Source of the DNA: Malassezia japonica
Lineage: Eukaryota; Basidiomycota; Malasseziomycetes; Malasseziales; Malasseziaceae
Reading direction: 5' to 3'
Assembly: GCF_029542785.1 (NCBI RefSeq)
Contig: NC_083378.1
Span: 62,001-126,000, forward strand
Length of the DNA stretch: 64,000 bases
Within the stretch, counting starts at the first letter, position 1; each line of letters starts with the position of its first letter. The notes beneath the pieces were generated by a model. That model saw only the letters and a program-made list of their open reading frames with translations. It was not told where the DNA came from and made no database searches. The position numbers were made by a program, and so were the translations under genes. This document shows positions 1-10,551 of this stretch, piece by piece.

Positions 1-822
1 TGGCGCACGGCACGGCGAGCGGAAGCAGCGCCATCCGTGCGCTCTTTCACGCGGGCGGCGGCGGCGGCGGCGAGAGCACGTCGTTCGCCTCAGCACGCAC
101 CGCACTCGATAGCGAAAAGCGCACGTCGCACGCGCACTTTACCGCGCGCATCAAGGCGTACCGCGCGCTGGCGCAGTGGGCGCAGTGTGACGTCCGTGCG
201 CCGCTACCGCCGGTGGCGTGCGACGCGGTACGTGCCGAGGCGTACGCGGACATTGTCAGCCCATCGCTCATCGCGTGGTACGCGCTGCTCTCGGCTCTGA
301 GCGTCGCTCCGCCCGAGCAGCGAAAGCGCGCCGAGAGCCTCGCGGGCGACGACGAGTTCCGCGCGTGTGCCGAGAGTGATCCGGCGCCGCGCGACGCGCT
401 CGCCGCGTACATTGCGTCCGACTTCCGCAAGTGCCTTGGGATTTTGGCAGCACACAAGGTACGCCGACTATCTAACGCAGACGACGCTCCAGCTGGATCC
501 GGTGCTCGGCATGCGGACAGCGCTTTTGATGGATGCGATCCTGTCGCAGCTCTTGGCGTGCTATCTGAGCGCGTTTCGGCGCACGTCGCTCGCGGCGCTC
601 GTGGCGGCATTTGACGCAGAGAGCAGCGCGATCGCCGCGCGGCTTGTCGAGATGATCTCGCGGGGCGCGCTCGCGGCGCGCATCGACTGGCATGCCCAGA
701 CGATCGAGATGGCCTCGAACGAGGAGCGCAGTGACGTGTGGGCGCAGGTGGCACACGTCGCAGCGCTGCGGCAGCGCGCGACATTCGTCCAGCAGGTCGC
801 ACAGGCCGAGTACGTATTTTGA
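1..822 (+). CDS. CSN1: COP9 signalosome subunit 1 (CSN1/Gps1), 5'-truncated, PCI domain
   Basis: This is the C-terminal part of a CSN1-type subunit of the COP9 signalosome, the complex that removes Nedd8 from cullins. The reading frame is open from base 3, so the gene begins upstream of the window. A 22-nt intron at 459-480 joins ...AAHK to TTLQLDPVLG. The closing part is a PCI/winged-helix domain. The segment ending ALAARIDWHAQTIEM matches the CSN1 pattern 'G-I-A-R-I-D-S-H-x-K-I'; in the related proteasome subunit Rpn7 the equivalent 'KIDKVGG' is different. A low-complexity Gly run (about 50-70) lies upstream. The stop TGA is 25 nt from the stop of the convergent EST1-like gene. Family assignment rests on recognition of the PCI segment only. 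Confidence 0.72.
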
Positions 823-846
823 CTGACACAGCTTGGGTGTCCGTCG

Positions 847-3054
847 CTAGCCTGGCCGCGAGGGAGCTCCCCAGATAGACGACTCGGTAGGCGCCCAACC
901 CGGCACGGCGCTGCCAAAGAGCAGCATCGACGCGGGCGACGTCGGCGGCGGCGTCCAGCCGGGCCACGCAGCCGGCGGACGCCACGCGGGCGCGTCAACC
1001 GGGCCGCCCCACGGCGTATCGGTGCGCGGCCACGCGGCGCTGGCAAGCATAGGGGGCGCAGCGCCACTGGCAAGTGCAGGCGCCGCAGCGTCGCGCTGCG
1101 TGTCCATCGCGCGCATCGCCAGCGCGACTGGGTCGTCGCTCTCGGGCGCCTCGAGTCCGTACACGTACGCGCTCCGCGCCGCGTCCCAGTGCATAGGGCT
1201 CTTTTCGTGGGCTGCAATCGCATCAACATCCGCAAGAAAGTCGATGATGCGGCCCTCGTCGTCCGATGCGCCAGCCACCATGTGCGGCACAGGCATCGCC
1301 GCACGCAGCGGGAGCAGCGCGCCGAGGTCGGGGTCCTCGGGCAGCGCCCGCGTCTCGGACGCGGCGAGGCGGGGCAGCAGGCTGCCAACGTCCGCATACG
1401 CCCGCCAGAATGCCTGCGTGCGCAGCGGGACTTGCGCGAGGATCGAGGCAAAGCGAGCGACGCCGTCGTGCTCGGGCGACCCCACGCTGGGCGCGAGGCG
1501 CGCGAGTGTCGACGCCGACTCGGCGGCAAACGCATCGAGTGCATCGACGTGGCCACGTACCCACTTGCCGCCGATGCGCAGCGCAGGAAGGATACGCAAG
1601 AGGACCTCGGCGCGTCCGCCCTCGCTCAGCGCACGCCGTGCGATGTCCAGCAGCGCCGCCAAGAGGTCGACGATATGGCCCATGCGCATCGTATCAGCCG
1701 CGAGCTGCACAGCCGCGTCGCCGTCCTGCCCCGCCCAGCTCTCCGGGAGGCCGGTGGAAAACGGCGCACGGGCCCGGCGCTCCGACGTCGGCGTGGCGTG
1801 CGACGCCGCACAGACCGCCGTGACGACCATGCGGAGGTAGTCGGCCGCGTGTACGTCCGGTGCTTCGGCGAGCGCAGGCACGCGGCGGAGCACGGCGTCG
1901 CTCAGCAGTGCGGCGGCGTCGAGCTCGGCACGCTGTGCGAGCATCGCGTGCAGCATCACGAGCGACTCGAGCCACGCCTTGGCCGTCCACTGTGTGTCGA
2001 TGGTCGGCACGTCGGTGCCCTTGGCCTGGCGCCAGGCCCGCAGCGCGTCGGTGCGCTCCGACGACGCCTCCCAGTGGTGCAAGGACTTGTCTAGGAGCTT
2101 GTAGAGGTTGAAGCGTGCATTGTCAAAAGGCACGGCGACGCACAGCGCGCGGTAGTACTGATACATTGCCCCAAAGTGGTCGCCGAGGAACGTCGCGACG
2201 ACCGCGAGCTGGTTCGCGGGATTGCCGTGGTCCGGCAGCAAGAGGTGCGCCTCGTGGTAGAACTGCATGGCCCGCGTAAACTCGGCGGGGCGCGCCGTCG
2301 CCGGCTGCTTCCGCTGCTTCGCAAGGTCGGTCGGCATCGCGGCGTGCATTTCGCGGTAGCGCACCAAGTCGCCACAGTAGGTCAGCACGCGCTGCAGCGT
2401 CTCGAGCAGCTGGTGCCGGTTGCTTTCGAGTGTCGCGTCGCGTTTCCGCTGCGCTTCCGGATACGCAAAGTCGAAGCCCGCGTCGTCCTCTGCGTCGTCC
2501 GCCAGCATCACCGCGTGGCGGTCGGTTGTGGCGGCGCGCGTCGCGTCGCTGTCGTCGAGGCCGAGGCGCTGGAGCACCGGCCGCAGCTCGTCGAGGCCAA
2601 ACATGCGCACGATGCGCACGGCGAGTGTCTCCCAGAACTTGAGCTCCTCCTGCAGGAACTTGCGCACGTCCTTGAGTGCGCGCTGGTACTCGCCAACCTT
2701 GGCGCTGCGGCGATCGCCCTTGGGCGCACGCCGGCGCTTGGTCTGCGCCGAGGCGGCTTCCTTCTCGAGCCGCGCGAGCTGCTCGCGGAACGCCGAAATG
2801 ACAATGTACGTTGTGTCGTTCCATACCAGCACGTCGACGTTATGTGCCGTGCGCTGAAACGCACACGTAAAGAGCAGCGAGAGGTAGGTATTCCGCAGCG
2901 CCCCTCGCGCAAACTGGGCCTCCATTTCAAACGGCGCGGGCCCTGGGCGCGCAGTGCCGGCGTGCGAGAAGCGCAGCACCGACTCCAGTTTCTGTTTCTG
3001 AGCCTTGGCCTCTTTGCGGAGCGCCGTAGCGCGATCCGCGCCCGGCGTGGCCAT
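847..3054 (-). CDS. EST1/SMG5/SMG7-type 14-3-3-like protein (735 aa)
   Basis: Single-exon protein of the Est1/SMG5/SMG7 family, whose members bind phosphorylated Upf1 in nonsense-mediated decay or act at telomeres (yeast Ebs1/Est1). An N-terminal helical part contains RNTYLSLLFTCAFQRTAHN and a Lys/Arg-rich stretch. The diagnostic TPR segment, with HGNPANQLAVVATFLGDHF followed by a conserved 'YYRALCVAVPFDNARFNL'-type motif, lies at about residues 270-310. The tail, after about residue 620, is Pro/Trp-rich (repeated WGGP, WRPP, WPGWTPPP) and low in complexity. The chosen ATG at 3052-3054 is the last Met before the family similarity; the frame stays open far upstream but only as antisense of RRP9. 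No PIN domain is visible, so SMG7/Ebs1 is likelier than SMG6. Divergent from RRP9 over 102 bp. Confidence 0.75.
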   Translation of the reverse strand: MATPGADRATALRKEAKAQKQKLESVLRFSHAGTARPGPAPFEMEAQFARGALRNTYLSLLFTCAFQRTAHNVDVLVWNDTTYIVISAFREQLARLEKEAASAQTKRRRAPKGDRRSAKVGEYQRALKDVRKFLQEELKFWETLAVRIVRMFGLDELRPVLQRLGLDDSDATRAATTDRHAVMLADDAEDDAGFDFAYPEAQRKRDATLESNRHQLLETLQRVLTYCGDLVRYREMHAAMPTDLAKQRKQPATARPAEFTRAMQFYHEAHLLLPDHGNPANQLAVVATFLGDHFGAMYQYYRALCVAVPFDNARFNLYKLLDKSLHHWEASSERTDALRAWRQAKGTDVPTIDTQWTAKAWLESLVMLHAMLAQRAELDAAALLSDAVLRRVPALAEAPDVHAADYLRMVVTAVCAASHATPTSERRARAPFSTGLPESWAGQDGDAAVQLAADTMRMGHIVDLLAALLDIARRALSEGGRAEVLLRILPALRIGGKWVRGHVDALDAFAAESASTLARLAPSVGSPEHDGVARFASILAQVPLRTQAFWRAYADVGSLLPRLAASETRALPEDPDLGALLPLRAAMPVPHMVAGASDDEGRIIDFLADVDAIAAHEKSPMHWDAARSAYVYGLEAPESDDPVALAMRAMDTQRDAAAPALASGAAPPMLASAAWPRTDTPWGGPVDAPAWRPPAAWPGWTPPPTSPASMLLFGSAVPGWAPTESSIWGAPSRPG

Positions 3055-3156
3055 TTTCGCGCCTCGCAGTGTCGCGCCGTCAGTTCGCCTCCACCCTCCT
3101 CCACACCACGTGACGCCCTTTTTTTTGCCGCGACGGCTCCCGATTGAGGTTGGTTG
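3055..3156. promoter_or_regulatory. Divergent promoter between EST1-like gene and RRP9
   Basis: Only 102 bp separates two divergent start codons. It carries CTCCACA at 3099-3105 and CACGTG at 3107-3112, back to back, plus a T-run near 3118-3126. Both motifs recur in other short promoters of this window. Confidence 0.6.
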
Positions 3157-4896
3157 ATGTCGGATCCCTTTTTCCAGAAGAAAAGGAAGCGCAGCGCCGG
3201 CGGCGCGCCGCGTGCGGCGAAAGGCGCGGCGCGGAAGGCGCGCGACGAGTCGGACGATGAGGGCGGACTCGAGGCGGTGGAGGATATGGACTTTACGCAC
3301 CGCTTTGACGAAGACGCCAGCGACGAAGAGGCGGCCGAGACGCCTGCCGAGGCCAAGGTGCGCCTTGCGCGGCTGTACCTCGAGGGGCTGCACGACAAGG
3401 AAGAGACGGAAATCGAAGGCGCGGATGCCGCCGTCGCTGACCGTGAAAACATCGCCGCACGTCTCCAAAAAGACGTCCAGGAAAGCAGCGGGCACTTGCA
3501 TATCTTTGTCGCACAGCGCCTGCGTGCGCCAGAGGCCGAGGATATCCTTGCGGTGCGTGGCCACCGCCTCGCAGTGACGTGCGCGCAGTCTAACGCAGGC
3601 GCCGCGCACTTTTACTCCGCCGACAAGGACGGGCGGATCGTGCAGTGGCGCCTGCTCGACGGCACGCAGGTGTGCATCCTGCCCCGCCAAAAAGAAGTCG
3701 AGGCGCCCCAGGCACGCTCGCACACGAGCGGCGCGGCCCGCCGCCGCGAACGCGAGGCACGTCGGAATACGGCCTTCCAAGGCGCCGTGCCGCTCCGGAA
3801 CCACCAAGGGCACACGTCCGACATTTACACGCTGGCCGTGAGCCACGACGGGCACTACCTCGTGTCGGGCGGCCGCGACCGCCGCATCGGCGTGTGGCGT
3901 ATGGACACGACGCTGCGCTGGCTGCGTGCGTTGACCGGCCACAAGGACGCGATCCGCGGCCTGGCCTTCCGTGGCGAGTCGCTGGACCTGTTCAGCGCGT
4001 CGTTTGACCGCACGGTGAAGCTGTTTGACGTGTCGCAGCTCAGCTATATCGAGACGCTCTTTGGGCACCAAGAGGCGATCCAGGACCTGGCGTGCCTGCG
4101 TGCCGAGCGGGCCGTGACGGCCGGCGGCCGCGAGCGGACGTGCCGCCTGTGGAAGATCAGGGAAGAGAGCCAGCTGGTGTTCCGTGGCGGCACACGCAGC
4201 AAGGTCCATGCGCTGCTCGAAGGCGGCGACCTCGTCGATACCCACTCTGAGAAAAACGAGGTGCAGGAGGGGAGCATGGACTGCGTCGCGATGATTGACG
4301 ACCACCACTTTGTAAGTGGAAGCGACGCAGGCACCCTCTCTCTGTGGTCCATGGCGAAAAAGAAGCCGCTCTTCACCATTGCGGCCGCGCACGGATTCGA
4401 CGTGCGCGTGAGCGAGACCGAGGGCACGCAGCAGCTTCCGCGCTATATCACGAGCGTCGCCTGCCTCCCGTACGCAGACATCTTTGCGTCCGGCTCGTGG
4501 GACGGCGAAATCCGCCTGTGGGCACTCGACGCGGACATGCGCAGCTTTGCGCCGCTCTTTACCATTCCCGCCAAAGGCGTGGTCAACAGCCTGCAACTCT
4601 TTACGCCTGCGATCGAGCGCGCAGAGGACTACCCCGTGCACCCTGGCCGCTGGCGCCGCCGCGGCGGCCTCGAGGCACCGCTCAAGGCGCCGGGCGACGA
4701 ACCCGGCATCCAGTCGCACGCAACGCGCTTCGCCGCTGTCCAGCACGACCCCGCGACGGGGCGCGTGCTCGGCCACAAGGAGTGCATCCCCCCGCTGCTT
4801 ATCGCGGGCATCGGCCAGGAACCCAAGGTAGACCGCTGGCTCGTCCAGCCCGACGCCGTGCCGGGCACGCTCGTCGTGCCGCTCTGGCTCCCGTAG
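3157..4896 (+). CDS. RRP9: U3 snoRNP protein Rrp9 / U3-55K (WD40)
   Basis: WD40 protein of the U3 small nucleolar RNP, which guides early 18S rRNA processing in the nucleolus. The 579-residue protein opens [12 protein letters not shown] (nuclear/nucleolar basic stretch) and an acidic segment. A seven-bladed propeller follows from about residue 130; blades are seen at [42 protein letters not shown] and [14 protein letters not shown]. The basic start, the spacing of the blades and the '[13 protein letters not shown]' blade fit Rrp9/U3-55K better than a generic WD protein. ATG 3157 is preferred over the TTG codon before it. No intron. The downstream ATG18-like gene begins only about 32 bp after the stop, so its promoter must lie inside this coding region. 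Confidence 0.9.
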   Translation: MSDPFFQKKRKRSAGGAPRAAKGAARKARDESDDEGGLEAVEDMDFTHRFDEDASDEEAAETPAEAKVRLARLYLEGLHDKEETEIEGADAAVADRENIAARLQKDVQESSGHLHIFVAQRLRAPEAEDILAVRGHRLAVTCAQSNAGAAHFYSADKDGRIVQWRLLDGTQVCILPRQKEVEAPQARSHTSGAARRREREARRNTAFQGAVPLRNHQGHTSDIYTLAVSHDGHYLVSGGRDRRIGVWRMDTTLRWLRALTGHKDAIRGLAFRGESLDLFSASFDRTVKLFDVSQLSYIETLFGHQEAIQDLACLRAERAVTAGGRERTCRLWKIREESQLVFRGGTRSKVHALLEGGDLVDTHSEKNEVQEGSMDCVAMIDDHHFVSGSDAGTLSLWSMAKKKPLFTIAAAHGFDVRVSETEGTQQLPRYITSVACLPYADIFASGSWDGEIRLWALDADMRSFAPLFTIPAKGVVNSLQLFTPAIERAEDYPVHPGRWRRRGGLEAPLKAPGDEPGIQSHATRFAAVQHDPATGRVLGHKECIPPLLIAGIGQEPKVDRWLVQPDAVPGTLVVPLWLP

Positions 4897-4928
4897 CGGA
4901 AATGTGGAGGTGCCCCTTGCTCTGGACC

Positions 4929-6146
4929 ATGGTGCGGCCTGCGCCGGCGCACCGTGCGCTGCTTTCGGCCAACTTTAACCAGGACTTTAGCTGCATCGCC
5001 GTAGGCACGCGGTCGGGGTACTCGATTACGAACTGCGAGCCCTTTGGCAAGGTGTACTCCAAAGGTACGGCGCCCGACTGACCCAGACGATGGCCCGACC
5101 GGCCTGGTAGAGATGCTCTTTTGCACGAGCCTCGTGACGACCGTGGCGCTGTCCGATGCCAAGAACAGCACGAGCCCGCGTCACCTGCAGATCGTGAATA
5201 CCAAGCGCGAGTCGACGATCTGCGAGCTGTCGTTCCCGTCGACCATCTTGAACGTGCGCCTGAACCGGCGGCGCCTGGTCGTGGTGCTCGACGCGGCGCT
5301 GTTCGTGTACGATATCAGTAACATGAAGCTCTTGCATACGATCGACACGGGCCCGAATCCGGACGGGCTGTGTAGCCTCTCGCCCTCGTCGGAGCGGTGC
5401 TATGTGGCGTACACCGCGCACGTCACGTCGCCAAGTGGCGCGGAAGGCGGAGCGACCGGGAGCGTCGTGCTCTACGACCTGCTTTCGCTGAGCATGGCCA
5501 ATGTTATTCCCGCGCACCGTGGGCGGATCGCGTGCCTCGCGCTGAACGCCGCAGGGACCCTGCTGGCGACCGCGAGCGAAAAGGGCACCGTGATCCGCGT
5601 CTTTTCCGTGCCGGACGGCAAGCCTCTGTACCAGTTCCGCCGCGGCTCGTATGCCGCGCGGGTCTATTCCCTTACCTTTAATGCGGCGAGCACGCTGTTG
5701 TGCGTCACGTCGGACACCGAGACGGTGCACCTGTTCAAGCTCGTCCCGAGCGCGGGGCGCGTGCCGGACGACCCAGAGAGCGCAGTGCAGCGCAAGCGCA
5801 ACACGTCCTTTTTGGGCGCGTGGCGGGAGCAGTCTGTATCGCTCAGCAAGAATGTCGCGGGGTCCGTCGGCGGCTATCTCCCTTCTACGCTGACCGAGAT
5901 GTGGGAGCCCCAGCGCGACTTTGCGTTCCTCAAGCTGCCCACGCCCGGCGTCCGTGCAGTTGCGGCCGTGAGCAAGTACGTATCGAGGCTGACGCAGTAC
6001 GCTTCCGCAGGTCATGGTCCTCACCTCGGAAGGCCTCCTGTATGTCTACGCGCTGGATCTGGAGCGGGGCGGCGAGTGCATCCTGACAAGACGTACGTCC
6101 TTCTACTCACACAGAACACTCGCTGTTGGATAGTGCAAGCACATAG
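4929..6146 (+). CDS. Atg18/Hsv2/WIPI-type PROPPIN, 3 mini-introns
   Basis: Seven-bladed beta-propeller that binds PI3P and PI(3,5)P2 and acts in autophagy or vacuole membrane traffic. The PI-binding motif FRRG is present in [17 protein letters not shown], followed by the usual 'LAVTS-ETVHLF' blade (here [14 protein letters not shown]). Three 22-nt introns at 5065-5086, 5976-5997 and 6093-6114 are needed to keep the family alignment; splicing the last one yields the conserved ending [18 protein letters not shown]. The spliced protein from ATG 4929 is 383 aa, somewhat shorter than yeast Atg18. An in-frame ATG at 4902 would add nine residues, but it overlaps a TGTGGAG element and lies 5 nt after the RRP9 stop, so 4929 is favoured. 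Atg18, Atg21 and Hsv2 cannot be told apart here. Confidence 0.85.
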
Positions 6147-6175
6147 CGTTTCATTCTATGTACAATGCGATGCGT

Positions 6176-6512
6176 TTAGAGCGAGGCGACGAGCTTCTCG
6201 AGCTCACCGCTCGACTGCGCCTTGAGCAGGTCGTCGCAGCCACCGAGGTGCTTGCCAGAGATGAAGATGTTCGGCACAGTGCGCTGGCCGGTCTTCTCAC
6301 CCAGGTAGCCCTGGATGCTCGAGCCATCCTGGTTCTCGTCGAGCTCCAGGACGCCGACCTTGGACTGGTCAATCTTCAGCGAAGAGATGACGCCCTTGGC
6401 GCGCGCACAGTACGGGCAGTACGACTTGCTAAAGATAGCAATTGCGTGCTCGGAGATGAACTTCTAGGAGTCAGCGTGCGCCACCTACCTCTGCAGCTTG
6501 CTTGGCGGCCAT
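6176..6512 (-). CDS. Dithiol glutaredoxin (CPYC)
   Basis: Small glutathione-dependent oxidoreductase, 103 aa after removal of a 25-nt intron at 6464-6488. The first exon encodes only MAAKQAAE. The active site CPYC appears in FSKSYCPYCARAKG, followed by the glutathione-binding 'TVPNIFISGKHLGGCDDL' segment with its cis-Pro and the GG-CDDL turn. No presequence is visible, so a cytosolic class I enzyme (Grx1/Grx2-like) is expected. Length is normal for the class. Its stop is 29 bp from the convergent ATG18-like gene and its start is about 50 bp downstream of the stop of the same-strand BMT2. Confidence 0.93.
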
Positions 6513-6563
6513 CGTGGCGGGAGGGATGGGTTGAGACTAATCACGTGCTTGGCGCACGGCCCG

Positions 6564-7449
6564 CTACGTGAGCTGGATGCAGAAATTATTGCGCTGCGCG
6601 CCAGCGAGTAGCTCGCGCTTTTTGTAGACGGTGCCGTCGTAGTACTTGTGCCGGATCGCCTCATCGAGTGTCTCTCCGGCCTTGCCGCGCTTGGGCTTGC
6701 GCTGCTGTAGGAGCCAGCGCGTGAGCCGCGCGCTGTCCTCGTTGCGCACGACCTTGTAGCCGGCCGACTCGACGATCGCCTGCAGGTGCTCGTGGGTGAG
6801 GTAGCGGCTGTTGGACACACAGGCAAGCGGGAGAACTAGGTAGAGGTAGCCGCTCGGTTTGAGGTACTTGTGTGCGTGCAAGAGCATGTCGCCTGGGTCA
6901 GTACAAGCAATACGTACCGCGCTGCTTGAGGTCGCCGACAAAGTTGAGCACGAGCGAGAGGCCTACTACGTCGTAGCGCTCATCGCGGCTCGGCGGCACG
7001 GGCCAGTCGAAAAAGTCGGACTGGTGTACGTGCTCTGCGCGGGGGTTCAGGTCGATGTAGGTCGCCGTAATCCACTTGTACTTTTCGTACGCCGTTCCGG
7101 CAATGCCGCCGACATCCAGTAGCCGGATCTTGGTATCAGGCTCGATCAGCTCTTGCAGGACCTTGGCGCACCACTTGCCCGACTCGCCGCCCCGCACAGA
7201 CGCGCCGCCCGTGTTGCTCTGATCCTGGTACATCTGCAGGCCGCCGAGCGCCCGCTGCTTTTCGCGCAGCGCCTCGCGCTCGGCCTCGTCGCTGGTCTGC
7301 GCGATCTGCTTCTCGAGCGTGTGGTACTTGGCAATGTGCAGGGCGTGCTTGGTTTGCCCCGGCGTCTTGCGCCTGTTCTTTGCGCCGCCACGCTTGCCGC
7401 GCGGACGCACGAGCTTCGTCCGGCCGCTTTTTTTCGGTGGAGCGTCCAT
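6564..7449 (-). CDS. BMT2: 25S rRNA adenine-N1 methyltransferase Bmt2
   Basis: SAM-dependent methyltransferase of the Bmt2/SAMTOR family; the yeast enzyme makes an N1-methyladenosine in 25S rRNA. The protein has 286 aa over two exons, split by a 25-nt intron at 6893-6917. The N-terminus is very basic ([19 protein letters not shown]), fitting a nucleolar rRNA enzyme. Motif I reads [17 protein letters not shown], the acidic post-I strand is [21 protein letters not shown], and the family signature [17 protein letters not shown] continues after the intron into the [17 protein letters not shown] region. The 'GGLQMYQ-S-TG-S-RGG-S-KW' block before motif I is also typical. Strand mate of GRX and RKI1. 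Confidence 0.88.
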
Positions 7450-7480
7450 GGCAGAAAAAAGGCCCGATATGGGGAATTAG

Positions 7481-8307
7481 CTATACCTCTACGTGGACAT
7501 TCTCCTGCACCGATCCGTCGGCCTGGAGGATGGCAATGGAGCCGTCCTCGTTGCCAAAGTAGGCCGCCTGGCAGATGTGGGGGAACAGGCCGACCTCGAC
7601 AACACCCGTGATCAGCTTGATCTTGTCCAGGAGGTGCTTCGGGTCGCGCATGAGCGCCGGGGGGAACGGCGCGTCGATGCAAAAGTTGCTGTTGTCGGTC
7701 ACGACCGGCCCCGCCTTGGCCTTGGCCATGCGCAGGTGCGCATCGACGCTGCCAAGCTCGTGTAGATTGCGCAACACGTGCGACGCGGCAAACGGCACGA
7801 CCTCGACCGGCACACCCTGCTTCCAGGTCTGCCCGAGGACCGTGGAGCGCTTGCGGAAGTCGGCGACGACTACAAACTCCTTCGCGGCCTCGGCGAGGAC
7901 CTTTTCGCGAAGGTGGCACGCGCCACCGCCCTTGATCAGGTTCAGCGCGGTGTCGACCCTGTGTGAGCTGCGATACGTACTCGTCCGCGCCGTCGATCGT
8001 CACGTCGAGCGCCGGGAAGGCGTCAATGTCGCCGAGCTGCAGGCCGCCGTCGACGATCAGGTTCTTGGACTGGAATCCGGTCGGAACAAACCAGCGCCCT
8101 TTGTTCACCTCGGCGCCCTGGGCAATAATCCGCTCCACGACGTAGGGGACGGTCGAGCCTGCGTCAGCCGTAGCACGTACCCGAACCGATACCAATCAGC
8201 TTGTGCTCTGCACGAACATGCGCGTCGACCGCCGCGTAGCCCGCGGCGCGCTTCGCCGATTCAATAAGCGACAGGCCCTTGGCCGCCGTCGAGGCAGGGG
8301 TCGTCAT
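7481..8307 (-). CDS. RKI1: Ribose-5-phosphate isomerase (RpiA type)
   Basis: Interconverts ribose-5-phosphate and ribulose-5-phosphate in the non-oxidative pentose phosphate pathway. Two 22-nt introns (7959-7980 and 8159-8180) must be removed; splicing creates the phosphate-binding [16 protein letters not shown] and the catalytic-loop segment [18 protein letters not shown]. Both junctions fall inside invariant motifs, which makes the intron calls very secure. The protein has 260 aa, usual for the family. Downstream motifs [18 protein letters not shown] and [15 protein letters not shown] are intact. It is divergent from SQT1 over 64 bp. Confidence 0.95.
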
Positions 8308-8371
8308 GGCAGTCAAGGGAGAAGGACGTGGCCGTGCGACTTTGCTGACTCATTACGAAAAAAGTGTGGCC

Positions 8372-9718
8372 ATGACCGACGAGCAGCCTGTGGCGCCCGA
8401 GTACGGCGAGGAGCTCGTGCTCACCAATAACGATGTCGAAGTCGATGTGACGGACAGCGCCGAGGCGCCGATGGACGACGGCGACGAGCCCGCTGCGGGC
8501 GACGACCCCACCGCGGGCGACGACCAGATGGAGTTCCGCGACGACTCGATCGCCGCCTTTTACTCGCACCGCAAGTCGGTGTTTTGCGTGTCGCTGCACC
8601 CTCTCTACCCCAACCCGCCCCTTGCGGTGAGCGGCGGAGAAGACGACGGTGCCTGGATCTGGAACACGATCGACGGCGCGGACGTTGCGCAGCTCGGCGG
8701 GCATTCCGACAGCGTCGTCGCCGTGGCCTTTAGCCACGACGGCGAGCTGGTCGCCACGGGCGGTCTCGACGGCCGTGTGCGTGTGTGGCGCCACCGCGGC
8801 GACTGGACCAAATGGGAGTTCCTGACGAACCTCGAGGGCCCGTCGGAGGTCGTGTGGCTGACGTGGCACCCCAAGGGCCACGTCCTCGTCGCCGGCTCGA
8901 GCGACACGACGCTGTGGATGTGGCAGCTGCCGTCGGGCAACGTGATGAACGTCTTTAGTGGCCACACGGGCTCGGTGACCTGCGGCCGTTTCACGCCGGA
9001 CGGCCGCAAGCTAATTAGCGGCAGCGACGACAGCTCGCTGGTTGTGTGGGATCCGCGCAGCGCTGCAGTTGTTGCCAAGGTCGGCGAGGACGACTCGCGC
9101 TTTGTGCTCGAGGGCGGCATCACCTCGCTCTGCATCTCGCCCGACTCGCGCCTGGTCGTTGCCGGGGGCGCAGCCGGTCTCTTGCGTGTAGTGAGCATTG
9201 CGAATGTCGACGCGAGCGGCCAGGCCAACGTCGTGGGCACGCTCGAGGGCCACGATGTGGGCGAGAGTGTCGAGAGTGTCGAGTTTATCGATCTCGTGCC
9301 TGGCACGGCTCCGGGCTCGTTCAACGGTCCCACGTCGCAAGGCGCCGCGCACCTGGTCTCGGGTGCGACCGACGGCAAGGCAATTGTCTGGGACATGACC
9401 GCCGGCAAGAGCCGTGGCGAGGTGCAGCACGACGCGGCGATTACCAAGCTTATTGTGCACCCCCACACGCCGCTCTTTACCACGAGCTCGATCGACCATA
9501 CGATCCGCACGCTCGACGCACGGACGATGCAGCTTGTCGGCGAGCAACACGGCTTTACGGATGGCGTGCTTGACATTGCCGTCGGCGTTGACGACGGCAT
9601 CACGCAGGGTCTTGAGTCCGGCGGCATCGGCGCATATGCGGACCCCTCCAAGTTCAAGGGGTACAAAATTGTCGGTGCGGGCGACGAAGGCGTCGCGCTC
9701 GTCTTCCGTCTGCAGTAG
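8372..9718 (+). CDS. SQT1: Ribosome assembly chaperone Sqt1/AAMP (WD40)
   Basis: Acidic-N-terminal WD40 protein of 448 aa. Yeast Sqt1 is the dedicated chaperone of ribosomal protein uL16 (Rpl10); the animal orthologue is AAMP. An Asp/Glu-rich lead of about 70 residues precedes the propeller, which starts DDSIAAFYSHRKSVFCVSLH. Blades show the AAMP features SGGEDDGAWIWNT, GHSDSVVAVAFSHDGELVAT, GHTGSVTCGRFTPDGRKLIS and a C-terminal ALVFRLQ end. The ATG at 8372 is chosen because upstream in-frame codons lie in the divergent promoter; the Met at 8372 (ccATGA) begins the acidic tract. Ends 13 bp before the stop of the convergent RAB gene. Confidence 0.83.
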   Translation: MTDEQPVAPEYGEELVLTNNDVEVDVTDSAEAPMDDGDEPAAGDDPTAGDDQMEFRDDSIAAFYSHRKSVFCVSLHPLYPNPPLAVSGGEDDGAWIWNTIDGADVAQLGGHSDSVVAVAFSHDGELVATGGLDGRVRVWRHRGDWTKWEFLTNLEGPSEVVWLTWHPKGHVLVAGSSDTTLWMWQLPSGNVMNVFSGHTGSVTCGRFTPDGRKLISGSDDSSLVVWDPRSAAVVAKVGEDDSRFVLEGGITSLCISPDSRLVVAGGAAGLLRVVSIANVDASGQANVVGTLEGHDVGESVESVEFIDLVPGTAPGSFNGPTSQGAAHLVSGATDGKAIVWDMTAGKSRGEVQHDAAITKLIVHPHTPLFTTSSIDHTIRTLDARTMQLVGEQHGFTDGVLDIAVGVDDGITQGLESGGIGAYADPSKFKGYKIVGAGDEGVALVFRLQ

Positions 9719-9731
9719 ATGCTATAGTACA

Positions 9732-10551
9732 TTATGCCTGCCAGCAGCAGCGGCTCATCGTGCGGGGCCCGTCGAGGCGGAAGGGCGCGAGCCGTATCCG
9801 GTGGTCGTGCAGCGACGAGTCGGCGAATGAAAAGGGCGACTCGCTAACGTGCTGCCGCTCCGCCCCTTCGCCGTAGGCGATCCCCGAGTCGGCCCGCTCG
9901 GGGTTCAGGCGCCCCGACTCGATGGCGAGGAGCACCGCGCGCGCGCCGAGCACAAACGGCACCTGCACATTCTCGCCGTTCAGCGACGAGGTCTCGGTAA
10001 AGAGGATGCGGTGCTCGCTCGCCCATTGGCTCGCCTCGAGGAAGCTCACCTCGCGGTCCTCGGCCTCGCGATCGAGCTTGTTGCCGACGAGCACGACGAT
10101 TGCGTGCGGCGATGCAAGCGCGCGTGCGTCGTCCAGCCACCGCTGTATCTGCGCAAAGGTCGAGCGTCTGGTGAGCGTGGCGACGTACTGAGTGATGTCG
10201 TAGACGAGCACGACGACCGCCGCGCCCCGGTAGTAGCTGCGTGTGACTGAGCGGAAGCGCTCCTGACCCGCAGTATCCCACAGCTGAAGCTTGACTTGCT
10301 TCCCGGCCACCGAAAGGATGCGACTCGCAAACGCGACGCCGATCGTCTGTGTCGCGCGGCTCTGGACTGCGTCAGAACGTCGACCTACACTCGTTCTCGA
10401 CGAAATGGTGCACGAGGCAGCTTTTTCCGGTACCCGACTCGCCTGGATTAGAACATACTACGTACCGATCACAATGACTTTGAGCAACACATCTGCATTA
10501 GCCACGCCACGCACCGTACGCCCCCCACGCGCGGTGCTCCCCAGGCACCAT
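9732..10551 (-). CDS. Rab4-like small GTPase, five exons
   Basis: Ras-superfamily GTPase of endosomal recycling type. Five exons with tiny introns at 10168-10188 (21 nt), 10367-10388 (22), 10443-10465 (23) and 10493-10514 (22); exon 2 is only 27 nt. Splicing gives 243 aa with a Rab4-like start ([19 protein letters not shown]), switch region [34 protein letters not shown], the NKLD base-recognition motif and [10 protein letters not shown]. The C-terminus ends CCWQA, a CCxxx geranylgeranylation signal. The body is closest to Rab4, with an unusually long tail after GIAYGEGA. Four introns in one gene, three of them in the first 130 coding bases, is notable. Confidence 0.88.

Noticed and set aside
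847..4776. Minus-strand frame of about 1309 codons extending the EST1-like gene across RRP9
   Set aside because: The part above 3054 is antisense to the well-supported WD40 coding of RRP9 and shows no family similarity; it stays open only because of GC-rich codons.
4902..4928. ATG at 4902 as the start of the ATG18-like gene
   Set aside because: It overlaps a TGTGGAG element seen in other promoters and adds nine residues outside the family; 4929 is preferred, without proof.
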